DNA of 64,000 nt, taken from NCBI RefSeq assembly GCF_030848475.1, contig NZ_JAVDDS010000016.1, positions 1 through 64,000 on the forward strand, given 5' to 3'. Both the position numbers and the translations under genes were made by a program. Positions within the stretch are counted from its first letter, which is position 1. Each line of letters starts with the position of its first letter. Below, piece by piece: positions 46,309 through 55,989 of this stretch. Below the pieces are notes generated by a model. It did no database searches. It saw only the letters and a list, made by a program, of their open reading frames with translations, and was not told where the DNA came from. The DNA is from Herbivorax alkaliphila. Lineage in GTDB: Bacteria; Bacillota; Clostridia; Acetivibrionales; Acetivibrionaceae.

Positions 46309-47495
46309 AATATATAGTCACCAATATTATGTGGAGGAAAATCATCAGGACTATCAATGTCTTTTCCTTTTACAATATTAATAATCAAATCATGAATTTT
46401 AGTATAATTTTTTTTCCTAACCCTCCTGCCTTCAAATTTAGTTATAACACTATTAGACAGAAGTCCCATATGAGATAAATTAAAGTAGTATACTTTAGCA
46501 TTACCATTACAGTTCATATCCGCACTTTTTATTGGTACAACTCCATCACCTATGCCAAATAACAATTCATAATTGTTTTCTATAAATCTACCAACAGATT
46601 CCTTTGTTGCTTCTTTTCTGATAACCTGCATAATATTAGAGCGTCTGTATCCAACAATTCTGTATTCTTTAATAGCTGGATTTAATTGTTCTGTTTCCAT
46701 TTTTCTCCTGAAAAGCATTCCCTTTTTATACAGCTTAAAATTATAATTATCTTCTATATATTTTTTTGTTTTATTATAACTTGTAATATTATTGTGCTCA
46801 TCATAGTAAAAGGTACTATAATCATAATCTTTGTAAATGTCATTATATACATTTACAAAACTCTCTCCAGGTATAAGTTCGTATACTGAAGGCATATTTT
46901 TAACCATCTTCTTTGAAATTGTGTTTAGTAATATAGGTAAACCCAAATTATCACCCACTGTCAAACCCTTTATTGCCCTTGGTGTACCGAGATTTGGAGA
47001 AGCAATGTTAATAAAATTTGCTACAGGAGAATTTGGTTTTCTTAAAAGATAACTTCTTGCAACAAGCCCTCCAGAACTGTGCGTAACAATTGTAACAGGT
47101 TTTCCATTAGAATATGTATCAAGTGCATATTCAATTCCATCATCAACCGCCTTTATTGTATTGTCATGAGAAAATCCAATCCTCCAGTCATATGGTACTT
47201 TAACTACGTTAATTTTTGCCTTTCTTAATGCATCAAGAAATATCTTAGTTTGATTATGTCCTCCCAAAGAAGGCCAATAAGTTTCAAATACCCTTCTAGG
47301 ATATGTTCGATAATGCCCATTTGAACCAGTATCAAGCTCTCCATCACTATTAAGAGCCATTCTTTGATGTAAAAAGGGATCAATTACAGGCCATAGCTTT
47401 TTGGGTATTATTGAATCTTCATAAATTTCTGTACCAAGAAATCCTGGAATAAAAACCACAACAGGAACTGAATCTATTTTAGAAAATTCCCCCAT
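46302..47495 (-). CDS. LCAT-like lipase/acyltransferase (alpha/beta hydrolase)
   Basis: The 397-residue protein is an alpha/beta hydrolase of the lecithin:cholesterol acyltransferase-like group. It has the oxyanion segment VVFIPGFLGTEIYED (about 12-26), the nucleophile elbow THSSGG (Ser about 142), an acid in GDGVVPIKSAD and a His in LSHMG. A variable cap lies between about 160 and 300. No signal peptide is seen, so it is cytosolic or released otherwise. The substrate is unknown, probably a lipid ester. GGAGG precedes the ATG. The final Lys is followed by a TGA that belongs to a family I repeat. Confidence 0.83.
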   Translation of the reverse strand: MGEFSKIDSVPVVVFIPGFLGTEIYEDSIIPKKLWPVIDPFLHQRMALNSDGELDTGSNGHYRTYPRRVFETYWPSLGGHNQTKIFLDALRKAKINVVKVPYDWRIGFSHDNTIKAVDDGIEYALDTYSNGKPVTIVTHSSGGLVARSYLLRKPNSPVANFINIASPNLGTPRAIKGLTVGDNLGLPILLNTISKKMVKNMPSVYELIPGESFVNVYNDIYKDYDYSTFYYDEHNNITSYNKTKKYIEDNYNFKLYKKGMLFRRKMETEQLNPAIKEYRIVGYRRSNIMQVIRKEATKESVGRFIENNYELLFGIGDGVVPIKSADMNCNGNAKVYYFNLSHMGLLSNSVITKFEGRRVRKKNYTKIHDLIINIVKGKDIDSPDDFPPHNIGDYILK

Positions 47496-47607
47496 TGCCT
47501 TCCTCCAATTCTTATAGTGTGTTTTTAACTATAAAAAACGAATAATCTTATTATGCACTAAACAATAGATATTTATTATTCTCTAGAAGTCCAGCAACCT
47601 TTTGTAT

Positions 47608-48606
47608 TTAATCAAACTTTGAAATTATATAATCTGTAAACTCTGTTGTAGAAGCACTTCCACCTATATCTGCTGTGAGAACTTTACCTTCTTGTAGCAC
47701 ACTTGATAAAGCATTTTCTATCCTGTTTGATGCTTCCAATTCACCTAGATATCTTAACATATGTATTCCGGATAAAACTAATGCCGTAGGATTGGCAATA
47801 TTTTGTCCTGCAATATTTGGTGCACTACCGTGAACTGCTTCAAAGATAGCATATTTACTTCCTATATTAGCACCTGGTGCAAATCCCAGACCACCAACAA
47901 GTCCTGCACATAAATCAGATACTATGTCTCCATAAAGGTTAGGAAGTACTAAAACGTCATATGTCTCAGGTACTTGTACAAGTCTCATACACATTGCATC
48001 AATAATCATTTCTTCAAACTCGATGTTAGGATATTCCTTTGATATATCTTTAGCTATACCTAAAAACATGCCATCAGTGCATTTCATAATATTAGCTTTA
48101 TGAACTGCAGTTACTTTTTTCCTACCTTCTTTTCTCGCATGCTCAAATGCATATCTAATTATCCTTTCGCATCCCTTACGTGTGAAAATTTTTATGCTTT
48201 CTGCTGCATCATCACCAACCATATGCTCAATTCCAACATATAAATCTTCAGTATTCTCTCTAATTATAACAAGGTCAATATTGTCATATTTTGTAGGTAT
48301 ACCACTATATGTTTTTATCGGTCTAAGGTTAGTGTATAGATCAAGTTCTTTTCTCAATGTAACATTAACACTTCTAAAACCTTCTCCTACTGGAGTCGTT
48401 ATAGGTCCCTTTAGGGCAATTTTGTTTTTTCTAATAGAATTAATTACATGCTCTGGAAGAGGATTCTTAAATTGCTCTATTACGTGAGAACCAGCATTTT
48501 GAATATCCCAATCAATTTTTACTCCTACAGAATCAATTATTTTCTTAGTGGCAAATGTAACTTCCGGACCTATCCCATCTCCTGGTATCAAGGTAATTTT
48601 ATGCAT
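47608..48606 (-). CDS. icd: Isocitrate/isopropylmalate dehydrogenase family protein
   Basis: The 332-residue protein is a beta-decarboxylating dehydrogenase, closest by pattern to NAD-dependent isocitrate dehydrogenase. Visible motifs are ITLIPGDGIGPEVT, the substrate loop VGEGFRSVNVTLRKELDLY with its Ser and Arg residues, YGDIVSDLCAGLVGGLG and HGSAPNIAGQNIANPTA. It would oxidise isocitrate to 2-oxoglutarate for glutamate synthesis. Isopropylmalate dehydrogenase is the main alternative, but no leu genes are adjacent. GGAG precedes the ATG. It stands alone, about 95 bases after the topoisomerase A gene. Confidence 0.85.
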   Translation of the reverse strand: MHKITLIPGDGIGPEVTFATKKIIDSVGVKIDWDIQNAGSHVIEQFKNPLPEHVINSIRKNKIALKGPITTPVGEGFRSVNVTLRKELDLYTNLRPIKTYSGIPTKYDNIDLVIIRENTEDLYVGIEHMVGDDAAESIKIFTRKGCERIIRYAFEHARKEGRKKVTAVHKANIMKCTDGMFLGIAKDISKEYPNIEFEEMIIDAMCMRLVQVPETYDVLVLPNLYGDIVSDLCAGLVGGLGFAPGANIGSKYAIFEAVHGSAPNIAGQNIANPTALVLSGIHMLRYLGELEASNRIENALSSVLQEGKVLTADIGGSASTTEFTDYIISKFD

Positions 48607-48631
48607 ATCCTTCTCCTTTTTTCATAATTTT

Positions 48632-48670
48632 TCATCTTATCTTAAGACTCCTCCTTCTAGAAAGTAGAGC
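48632..48670 (-). repeat. Family I repeat, 3' fragment
   Basis: On the minus strand CTACTTTCTAGAAGGAGG and GTCTTAAGATAAGATGA match the second half of copy 3. It sits between the topoisomerase A stop and the icd start. Confidence 0.5.
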
Positions 48671-48700
48671 CATCTTATACTCTATAACCTAACATTCTGT

Positions 48701-50884
48701 TTATATATCAAGCTTTAATTGAATGTCTTCCTCCTCTTCGTCTTTTAAGTAGCGTCCCACAGCAGGTATATTTTTTGTCCTATAGTAATCAAAATCCTTA
48801 ATGCCCGCCTCGTCTAAACTCTTTATACTGGTCATTAGACTTCCCTTTTTGGCCTTTAGAACCTGTACTCCTTGGGATCCTCTGGTTGATTTAGAATTTA
48901 TATTCGAAGTATTAAAAATAAGTACTTTATTAAGACTGCTAAAAGCAGCCAGCTCAATATCCTCTAAAATATGTGATATATAAATAAGTTTTGATGTATC
49001 ACTGTAAGCATTGGCAAGCTTCTTTCTATTTGTTTTTGTTTCATAACTTTTTAAATCTATCTTTGCAATCTTTCCACTTTCAAATGCAAAAATCATATAA
49101 CCTTTGTATTCATCAGTTACAACAATATATAAAATTTCTTCTCCTTCTTCCATCTCTAAGAGGTTTGACAAATACATACCTAAGCTACTGGCTTTACAAT
49201 CCCCAATCTCAAATAATTTCATCTTATAAACTGTATGCTTATTAGAAAACAAAAGTAAGTCTGACTTATTACGACCTTCAATTTCCTGAATTATTGAGTC
49301 ATCCTCTTTAAGTTTGTGCTCTGGATTTCCCCTTAAAGAAGTTAGAGGTATTTTCTTTAAATAATTGTGTTTTGTTAAAAACATCCTTAAATTGTAGTCT
49401 TCTATCAAATGTTCATGAGTTATCTCTTCTACATGTTCTTCATGAATTATTTCGGTGTTCCTAGGCTTACCATATTTTTTAGCTACATCTTTTAACTGTT
49501 TTATTATTATTTTTTTTATCTTTTTCTCACTGCTCAAAATATTTTTTAGTTCAGCTATAGTATTTTGAAGACTTTCAATCTCACTTACGCGATTTAATAT
49601 ATACTCTTTGTTAAGATTTCGAAGCTTTATTTCCGCAACAAATTCTGCCTGTACTTTATCTATTTCAAAACCTTCCATCAAATTAGGCACTACAAGTGCA
49701 TCTTCCTCTGTTTTTCTGATTATTCTAATTGCTTTGTCTATATCAAGCAAAATCTTTTTTAATCCAAGCAGCAAATGCAACTTGTCTGATTTTTTTTGAA
49801 TATCATAAGCAATCTGTCTCTTTATACATTCAACTCTAAATATAACCCATTCTTTTAAAATACCCTTTACTCCTAGTACTCTTGGGCGTCCATTAATTAA
49901 AATATTAAAGTTACAGTTAAAACTGTCTTCAAGTGAAGTAAATCTAAATAGTTTTTTCATTAAGACATCCGGGTCGGTACTCTTTTTTATATCAATGGTT
50001 ATTTTAAGACCTTTCAAATCCGTCTCATCTCTTACATCTGCTATCTCTTTTATTTTATTATTTTTTATAAGATCAATAATTCCATCTATTATAACTTCTG
50101 TGGTAGTAGTATATGGAATCTCAAAAATTTCAATGCAATTATTCGCCTTGTCAAACCTATACTTAGCACGAAGTTTAAAACCTCCCCTTCCCGTACTGTA
50201 TATTTTTTGAATATCCTTTTCGTTGTATATGAGCTGTCCCCCTGAAGATAAATCCGGGGCTTTCAGATAATCCAAAATATTTACATTCTCATCATCTATA
50301 TATTCTATGGCAGCTTCACATACTTCTTTTAGATTAAAACTACATATATTACTTGCCATACCAACAGCTATTCCCTGATTTGAATTAACCAAAATATTTG
50401 GGTAAGTACTTGGAAGAAGCAAAGGCTCTTTCATCGTACCATCATAATTATCAACAAAGTCAACTGTATTCTTATCAAGATCTCTAAACAGCTCTTCTGA
50501 TATTTTTTCAAGTCTGACCTCTGTATATCTAGGTGCTGCAAATCGCATATCCCTAGAATAATGCTTTCCAAAATTCCCCTTAGAATCTATGTACGGATGT
50601 ATAAGTGCATCATTAGCTCTTGTCAATCTGACCAAAGTTTCATAAATTGCCATATCTCCATGAGGATTAAGCTTCATTGTTTGACCTACTACATTTGCTG
50701 ACTTTGTCTTTGTTCCGGTCAAAAGCCCCATTTTATACATCGTATAAAGAAGTTTTCTATGAGATGGCTTAAGTCCGTCTATTTCAGGAATTGCCCTTGA
50801 AACTATCACACTCATAGCATACGGCATATAGTTACTTTCAAGTGTATCCACTATTTTTTGTTCAATTACATTATTTGAAGACAT
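48701..50884 (-). CDS. Type IIA topoisomerase subunit A (ParC-like)
   Basis: The 727-residue protein is a GyrA/ParC-type breakage-reunion subunit. PEIDGLKPSHRKLLY and the catalytic Tyr in RFAAPRYTEVRL (about 122) are present. The C-terminal beta-pinwheel is short, and the canonical GyrA box is not found, only a degenerate TNRKKLANAY stretch. This favours a decatenating topoisomerase IV role over gyrase. AAAGGTG precedes the ATG. It is preceded by the matching B subunit in the same direction, 134 bases away. Sequence is clearly divergent from housekeeping gyrases, so a second specialised enzyme is possible. Confidence 0.88.
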   Translation of the reverse strand: MSSNNVIEQKIVDTLESNYMPYAMSVIVSRAIPEIDGLKPSHRKLLYTMYKMGLLTGTKTKSANVVGQTMKLNPHGDMAIYETLVRLTRANDALIHPYIDSKGNFGKHYSRDMRFAAPRYTEVRLEKISEELFRDLDKNTVDFVDNYDGTMKEPLLLPSTYPNILVNSNQGIAVGMASNICSFNLKEVCEAAIEYIDDENVNILDYLKAPDLSSGGQLIYNEKDIQKIYSTGRGGFKLRAKYRFDKANNCIEIFEIPYTTTTEVIIDGIIDLIKNNKIKEIADVRDETDLKGLKITIDIKKSTDPDVLMKKLFRFTSLEDSFNCNFNILINGRPRVLGVKGILKEWVIFRVECIKRQIAYDIQKKSDKLHLLLGLKKILLDIDKAIRIIRKTEEDALVVPNLMEGFEIDKVQAEFVAEIKLRNLNKEYILNRVSEIESLQNTIAELKNILSSEKKIKKIIIKQLKDVAKKYGKPRNTEIIHEEHVEEITHEHLIEDYNLRMFLTKHNYLKKIPLTSLRGNPEHKLKEDDSIIQEIEGRNKSDLLLFSNKHTVYKMKLFEIGDCKASSLGMYLSNLLEMEEGEEILYIVVTDEYKGYMIFAFESGKIAKIDLKSYETKTNRKKLANAYSDTSKLIYISHILEDIELAAFSSLNKVLIFNTSNINSKSTRGSQGVQVLKAKKGSLMTSIKSLDEAGIKDFDYYRTKNIPAVGRYLKDEEEEDIQLKLDI

Positions 50885-50934
50885 ATTTTCTTCACCTTTC
50901 TAAAAAACTTTCTCTTTCTTTTATCAATCCCAAT

Positions 50935-50958
50935 ACCCTATCTTTTATAAGATAGGGT
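50935..50958. other. Hairpin between topoisomerase B and A genes
   Basis: ACCCTATCTT and AAGATAGGGT pair perfectly around TTAT. Neither side has a T run, so it is more likely a processing or attenuation structure than a terminator. Confidence 0.5.
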
Positions 50959-51018
50959 TACTTTTAAGCACCCTTTCCCTTCTGAAACTCCTTATAAATA
51001 AGTAAGTTTACTTTACCT

Positions 51019-52998
51019 CTAACTTACATCTACTATATCTATATATTTGTAACCATTTTCCTCTATATGTGACTTTCTCCCTTGCAGATTATCACCTAAC
51101 AATATTCCAAAACATTCTTCGGTTTTCTCAATATCATCTGACACAACTTTAATTAATCTTCTTGTCTCTGGATTCATAGTTGTCTGCCACATCATCTCAG
51201 GCTCATTTTCTCCAAGACCTTTTGAGCGCTGAAGAGAACACTTTCCTTTTACCTTTGACATTATTTCATTTTTCTCTTTGTCAGAATAGGCAAAATAAGT
51301 TTTTTTCTTGGAAGTTATCTCAAAAAGTGGTGATTCTGCAATAAATACCTTTCCTGTTTGAATCAGTGTAGGCACCAGCCTATAAAGCATTGTAAGTATT
51401 AAAGTCCTTATCTGAAATCCATCCACATCTGCATCTGTACATATTATTATCTTGTTCCATTTAAGATTGTTAATATCAAAGGTATTAAAATCTTTATTGC
51501 TTTTAGTCTTAATTTCCACGCCACATCCTAAAACTTTTAAAAGATCTATAATTATCTCATTTTTAAATATACTGTCATATTCAGCCTTTAAACAATTAAG
51601 AATTTTACCTCTTACAGGAATTATTGCCTGAAAGCTGGCATCTCTTCCAAGCTTACATGCACCTAAAGCAGAGTCACCCTCAACAATGTATATTTCTCTT
51701 TTATCTATATCCTTTGTTCTGCAATCTACAAATTTTTTAACTCTGTTAGATATATCAACATTTCCACTAAGTTTCTTTTTAATATTTATCCTAGTTTTTT
51801 CAGCCTTTTCCCTGCTTCTCTTGTTAACAAGAATTTGCTGGGCTATTTTATCACTTTCCAATTTATTTTCAATAAAGTAAATCTCCAATTGTTCTTTTAA
51901 AAATTCAGTCATTGCTTCTTGAATGAATTTGTTAGTTATTGATTTTTTTGTCTGATTTTCATAGCTTGTCTCAGTTGAAAATGAGTTTGTCACAAGTATC
52001 ATACTATCCTGTATGTCTTGGAAAGTAATTTTAGCTTCATCTTTGTTGTATTTTCCCAAAGACTTAAGATATTTATCTATTTCATATACAAAAGCATTCT
52101 TAACAGCTCTATCAGGCGAACCCCCATGCTCTAAAAAACTAGAATTATGATAGTATTCCAACATATTTATTTCATTGTTAAAGCAAAAAGCTATCTGCAT
52201 TTTTACTTTATACTCGGGTTTGTCTTTTCTGTCCCTTCCTCTTGTAATTTTCTCAAAAAACCTGACATCTGTAAATGCCTTATCTTTAGAAATTTCTTTT
52301 ATATAATCAACTATACCATTTTCATAACAATATTCGAATTTCTCATTTGACTCTTCATCGTACAAAATAAATTTCAAGCCAGCATTTACGACAGCCTGCT
52401 TTTTTAAAATATTTGTATAATATTCAAGTGGTATATTAATGTCTGTAAAAACCTCTAAATCAGGCTTCCATTTAATAATTGTTCCTGAATTTTCTAAGCT
52501 ATTTTTTTCTTTTTTTAATCCATCTATGTTTTTACCTTTTTCAAAGTGCAGGGAATATTTTTGTCCCTCCCTAAAAACTGTAACCTCCATGTACTCTGAA
52601 CTATATTGAGTTGCACAACTTCCAAGTCCATTTAACCCAAGACTGAATTCATAATTTTCACCAGTATTGTTTTTATATTTCCCTCCAGCATATAATTCAC
52701 AAAAAACCAGTTCCCAGTTATATCTTTTTTCCTGTTCGTTGTAGTCAAGAGGTATTCCCCTTCCATTGTCTTTTATTGTAATAGAATGGTCTTCATGTCT
52801 TATAACTTCAATAATATTTCCATATCCTTCTCTGGCTTCATCTATAGAGTTAGAGAGAATCTCAAACACAGAATGTTGACATCCTTCAATACCATCCGAA
52901 CCAAATATTACAGCTGGCCTTAACCTTACTCTGTCAGCTCCTTTTAGTGATGTAATACTGCTATTTCCATATTTTTCTATATTATTCTGTCTCACCAT
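51019..52998 (-). CDS. Type IIA topoisomerase subunit B (ParE-like), divergent
   Basis: The 659-residue protein has the GHKL ATPase domain (ILSNSIDEAREGYG, IKDNGRGIPLDYN, LGLNGLGSCATQYSS), a transducer domain and the TOPRIM region. Acidic metal-binding residues appear in VEGDSALGACKLGRD and CTDADVDGFQIRTL, and the C-terminal QRSKGLGENEPEMMW is intact. The usual EGDSAGGSAKQGRD stretch is altered at several positions, a region also contacted by quinolone drugs. ATP hydrolysis should be possible. It pairs with the downstream A subunit. GGGAG is about 12 bases before the ATG. Confidence 0.88.
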   Translation of the reverse strand: MVRQNNIEKYGNSSITSLKGADRVRLRPAVIFGSDGIEGCQHSVFEILSNSIDEAREGYGNIIEVIRHEDHSITIKDNGRGIPLDYNEQEKRYNWELVFCELYAGGKYKNNTGENYEFSLGLNGLGSCATQYSSEYMEVTVFREGQKYSLHFEKGKNIDGLKKEKNSLENSGTIIKWKPDLEVFTDINIPLEYYTNILKKQAVVNAGLKFILYDEESNEKFEYCYENGIVDYIKEISKDKAFTDVRFFEKITRGRDRKDKPEYKVKMQIAFCFNNEINMLEYYHNSSFLEHGGSPDRAVKNAFVYEIDKYLKSLGKYNKDEAKITFQDIQDSMILVTNSFSTETSYENQTKKSITNKFIQEAMTEFLKEQLEIYFIENKLESDKIAQQILVNKRSREKAEKTRINIKKKLSGNVDISNRVKKFVDCRTKDIDKREIYIVEGDSALGACKLGRDASFQAIIPVRGKILNCLKAEYDSIFKNEIIIDLLKVLGCGVEIKTKSNKDFNTFDINNLKWNKIIICTDADVDGFQIRTLILTMLYRLVPTLIQTGKVFIAESPLFEITSKKKTYFAYSDKEKNEIMSKVKGKCSLQRSKGLGENEPEMMWQTTMNPETRRLIKVVSDDIEKTEECFGILLGDNLQGRKSHIEENGYKYIDIVDVS

Positions 52999-53493
52999 AC
53001 TTTTTTGCCACTCCCATATATTTTTGTAAAAAGTATTATTTTATCAATTATAAGTCATATAAGTGTTTTGCAATATTTGTTTTGAATATTGCAAAACCAT
53101 GTTCCTCGATTTATGAATTGCATATAAACTTTATCTTATTCTAAGGCTCTATTTAAAAGCCCAATGTTTAGACTATCTTTATGAATAAAATTCATTGCAA
53201 TTCATATATTTAATATAACTTTATGTTATAATAAACTTTTCTAAAATCCAGCTTATATCAAACCTATGTTCGTGTCAAGATATTAAATAATTAAAAAATT
53301 AAAAAATCTTATTGCCAAAATTTTATTTTTATAATATAATGTATTCTAGACTCAAAAATTTCTTACCATTATTATTTATCAAGTTCTTAAGTCGTTTTCT
53401 ATTAAACAGTATCTGGTTTTGTGCAAATTCGTATTCTGTAAAAATCATTTAATCAACTGTAGAAAGTAATAACTTATTAAAGGAGTGATATTA
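52999..53493. other. Upstream region of topoisomerase genes
   Basis: No gene is supported. GTTTTGCAATATT (53065) is perfectly inverted at 53085-53097 around a 7-base loop, 67 bases upstream of the topoisomerase B start. At 53130-53175, on the minus strand, a family I fragment appears (CTAAACATTGGGCTT, then CCTTAGAATAAGATAAA). Confidence 0.5.
53130..53175 (-). repeat. Family I repeat, degenerate copy
   Basis: On the minus strand, GTCTAAACATTGGGCTT corresponds to GCTAAACATCGAGGCTT and the end CTTAGAATAAGATAAA is conserved. The middle arm is shortened. Confidence 0.5.
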
Positions 53494-53952
53494 ATGCAGG
53501 ATTCGCTTAATTTAAAACTTGATTGGGATGTCACAAGGATAGATTTTATTTATCAAATTGAAATGCTAGATATAAAAGATATGGGAAGCTATGTCCATGA
53601 ATGTCTACTTCCAAATTTACAAAAAAGCTACAAGCATACTAAGCAATATCTTTCTACTTCTTCACGCAAAAATATTTACAGTATAAAAAAGCTTTTGGCA
53701 GATTTAATTGAAGATCATAACCACATAAAAATTTCCACACACGAGGATTACGGCTCAGAATATTTTACTAAACATGAAGCACTGTTTTTATTAACTGAAA
53801 GTTTAAATTTAATACATTTTTTTGCAGCAATTATTAAGGAAAAAACCAAAGACATTTATTGGAATTCCGAATACAAAGTATTACTACAAACCATTATAAA
53901 ATTAACACAACTTTTAAGAAAAGATATTCAACATCTTATCGAGATGGAATAA
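53494..53952 (+). CDS. Hypothetical helical protein
   Basis: I do not recognise this protein of about 152 residues. It is soluble and helix-rich, with no signal peptide or membrane segment. It has clustered His residues in the middle and amphipathic helices in the second half (about 90-150). AGGAG lies 8 bases before the ATG at 53494, which is preferred to an in-frame GTG that is part of that site. It is a single gene ending before a terminator about 220 bases on. Confidence 0.7.
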   Translation: MQDSLNLKLDWDVTRIDFIYQIEMLDIKDMGSYVHECLLPNLQKSYKHTKQYLSTSSRKNIYSIKKLLADLIEDHNHIKISTHEDYGSEYFTKHEALFLLTESLNLIHFFAAIIKEKTKDIYWNSEYKVLLQTIIKLTQLLRKDIQHLIEME

Positions 53953-54174
53953 TATTCTCAAAAAACCTCCTATTATTTATTAACATATAGCACAAATAGT
54001 TGAATTAAAAAAGTAAATTATGCCACAATTAATCGAAGATTTACATTTTTATAAAATTTTCAGTTGATTAAATATTCTAAAAAATAGCTCTCATATTAAT
54101 TTAACTTTAAACTTCTTTTATTTAAAACGGTCTTTTACAAAAACCCAAGTAATATTTCGGAATCTCATTAATTG

Positions 54175-54218
54175 CCTTGCTAAATGATAATTCAATCTTT
54201 TAGCAAGGTATTTTTTTT
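54175..54218 (+). terminator. Intrinsic terminator
   Basis: CCTTGCTAAA pairs with TTTAGCAAGG (54199-54208) and is followed by TATTTTTTTT. It ends the transcript of the hypothetical gene at 53494. The rest of 53953-54327 shows no gene. Confidence 0.8.
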
Positions 54219-54327
54219 CAAATATTCCAATGTTTTTTAAAAGTTTGTTATGAAAGTATTTACATTTTTTTATTACATAAAAAATTAATTTATATATAAA
54301 AATATTACATGAGGTGATATTTTTATT

Positions 54328-54936
54328 ATGAAAAAAAGAATTGTTCTAATACTACTATTTATTTTGATGTTTACTTCAAATGTTTTTGCTCAACCTTTAG
54401 AATATACTGTTGTGCCTGGTGATACTCTTTGGAAAATTGCTGTAAGAAACCAAATTGGTTTAAGCGAAATAATTTCAGCAAATCCACAAATTGAAAACCC
54501 TAGCCTTATTTATCCTGGGCAAAAAATAACAGTACCTAATATCGATGATATTAAAGCACTTGAAGATGAAGTAATCAGGCTTGTAAATTCTGAAAGAACT
54601 AAAAATGGACTTCCAGCTTTAGAAGCTAATTGGCAGGTTTCAAGAGTAGCAAGATATAAATCTCAGGATATGATTGACAAAAATTATTTCTCTCATACCT
54701 CTCCTACTTACGGCTCTCCATTTAGAATGCTTGAGTCTTTTGGAGTCTCTTTTTCTGCTGGCGGAGAAAATATTGCAATGGGGCAAAGAACTCCTTCAGA
54801 AGTAATGGATGCATGGATGAACTCACCTGGCCACAGAAACAATATATTAAGTCCATCATTTACTGAAATTGGAGTAGGTCTTGCTAAGTCAGAAGATGGC
54901 AGATACTATTGGACTCAAATGTTCATCAAGCCATAA
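54328..54936 (+). CDS. LysM and CAP domain secreted protein
   Basis: The 202-residue protein has a cleavable signal peptide (about 1-22, ending VFAQ), one LysM peptidoglycan-binding module (about 25-69, YTVVPGDTLWKIAVRN) and a CAP/SCP domain (about 75-200). The CAP motifs NYFSHTSP, GENIAMG and SPGHRNNILSPSFTEIGVG are intact. Similar proteins in spore formers include YkwD and the SafA-associated family. They bind the cell wall or spore coat; enzymatic activity is unproven. GAGGTGAT precedes the ATG. Single gene with terminators on both sides. Confidence 0.9.
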   Translation: MKKRIVLILLFILMFTSNVFAQPLEYTVVPGDTLWKIAVRNQIGLSEIISANPQIENPSLIYPGQKITVPNIDDIKALEDEVIRLVNSERTKNGLPALEANWQVSRVARYKSQDMIDKNYFSHTSPTYGSPFRMLESFGVSFSAGGENIAMGQRTPSEVMDAWMNSPGHRNNILSPSFTEIGVGLAKSEDGRYYWTQMFIKP

Positions 54937-55064
54937 AAGTTCATTTTAAATGGTTTTAATCTAACCATATGCATCAGTTAAAAATTTACTTTGTTTTATG
55001 ATTAAGTATTATTCAAAGGGTAGAGTTTTTAAAACAAAAAAACATTTCAAAAAAGTAGTATCAT

Positions 55065-55098
55065 AAAAAGGTCATGCTTTTAAAAGTATGACCTTTTT
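55065..55098 (+). terminator. Intrinsic terminator after LysM-CAP gene
   Basis: AAAAAGGTCAT and ATGACCTTTTT form a stem with an inner CTTTT/AAAAG pairing, and a T run completes it. Confidence 0.8.
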
Positions 55099-55214
55099 GA
55101 TATATTTAATATAATGAAAAGAACTGCACTTATATTGAGGATGAAACCATAAAATAAGACAAGTTTATATTTAGCGTTAAGTATGGGAATTTTAGGTTTT
55201 TTAAGGGGGCAAAT

Positions 55215-55901
55215 ATGAATTATACTTCAATAAAAAAAGGCGTTTTTTTAAATCGACCAAACAGGTTTATTGCAAATGTACTTGTAGATGGCAAAACTGA
55301 AACAGTTCATGTGAAAAATACAGGTAGGTGTAATGAGATACTTATAAAAGGAGCTTCTGTTCTTTTAGAAGTATCATCTAACGCAAAAAGAAAAACCAAA
55401 TATTCCTTAATAGCAGCATACAAAGAAAACACCTTAATTAACATTGATTCTCAAGCTCCTAATAGTGTTATTTACGAAGCTATCAGGCAGGGTAAAATAG
55501 AAGATTTTAAGGATGTTTCAGCTATTAAAAAAGAAGTTACCTTTAAAAACTCCAGATTTGATTTATATTTCGAAAAAAATTTTATAAAGGGATTTATAGA
55601 AATAAAAGGTGTCACCTTAGAAAAAGACGGAATAGCTATGTTTCCTGATGCTCCTACCCAAAGAGGAACTAAACATATACTCGAAATGATAGATGCAGTA
55701 AGTAAAAACTATCAAGGTTATATTATTTTTCTAATACAACTAAATGGTATAAAGTACTTTACTCCTAACAAAGAAATGGATCCTAACTTCGATAGAGCTT
55801 TAAAAAAAGCCAAAAACAAAGGTGTTAAAATACTGGTTTATGATTCAATTGTCAGTATAAATGGACTTAAAATTGGAAATCCAGTATCTTCTACTGTATA
55901 A
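55215..55901 (+). CDS. sfsA: SfsA-family nuclease
   Basis: The 228-residue protein is SfsA, first described as a sugar fermentation stimulation protein and now seen as a DNA/RNA-binding, nuclease-like family. Marks are the N-terminal FLNRPNRFIANVLVDG OB-like region, VHVKNTGRCNEIL and the nuclease-like GFIEIKGVTLEKDGIAMFPDAPTQRG. Catalytic Asp/Glu/Lys residues are in place. AAGGGGG lies 6 bases before the ATG. It stands alone and its cellular role is unclear. Confidence 0.92.
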   Translation: MNYTSIKKGVFLNRPNRFIANVLVDGKTETVHVKNTGRCNEILIKGASVLLEVSSNAKRKTKYSLIAAYKENTLINIDSQAPNSVIYEAIRQGKIEDFKDVSAIKKEVTFKNSRFDLYFEKNFIKGFIEIKGVTLEKDGIAMFPDAPTQRGTKHILEMIDAVSKNYQGYIIFLIQLNGIKYFTPNKEMDPNFDRALKKAKNKGVKILVYDSIVSINGLKIGNPVSSTV

Positions 55902-55989
55902 AATTAATCTTTTTTAGCAAAAACCCCATTTATCAGTTTTGACCTACGACACTTTCCTTTAAACTATCCTAAATGACCAAGTGAAATCC

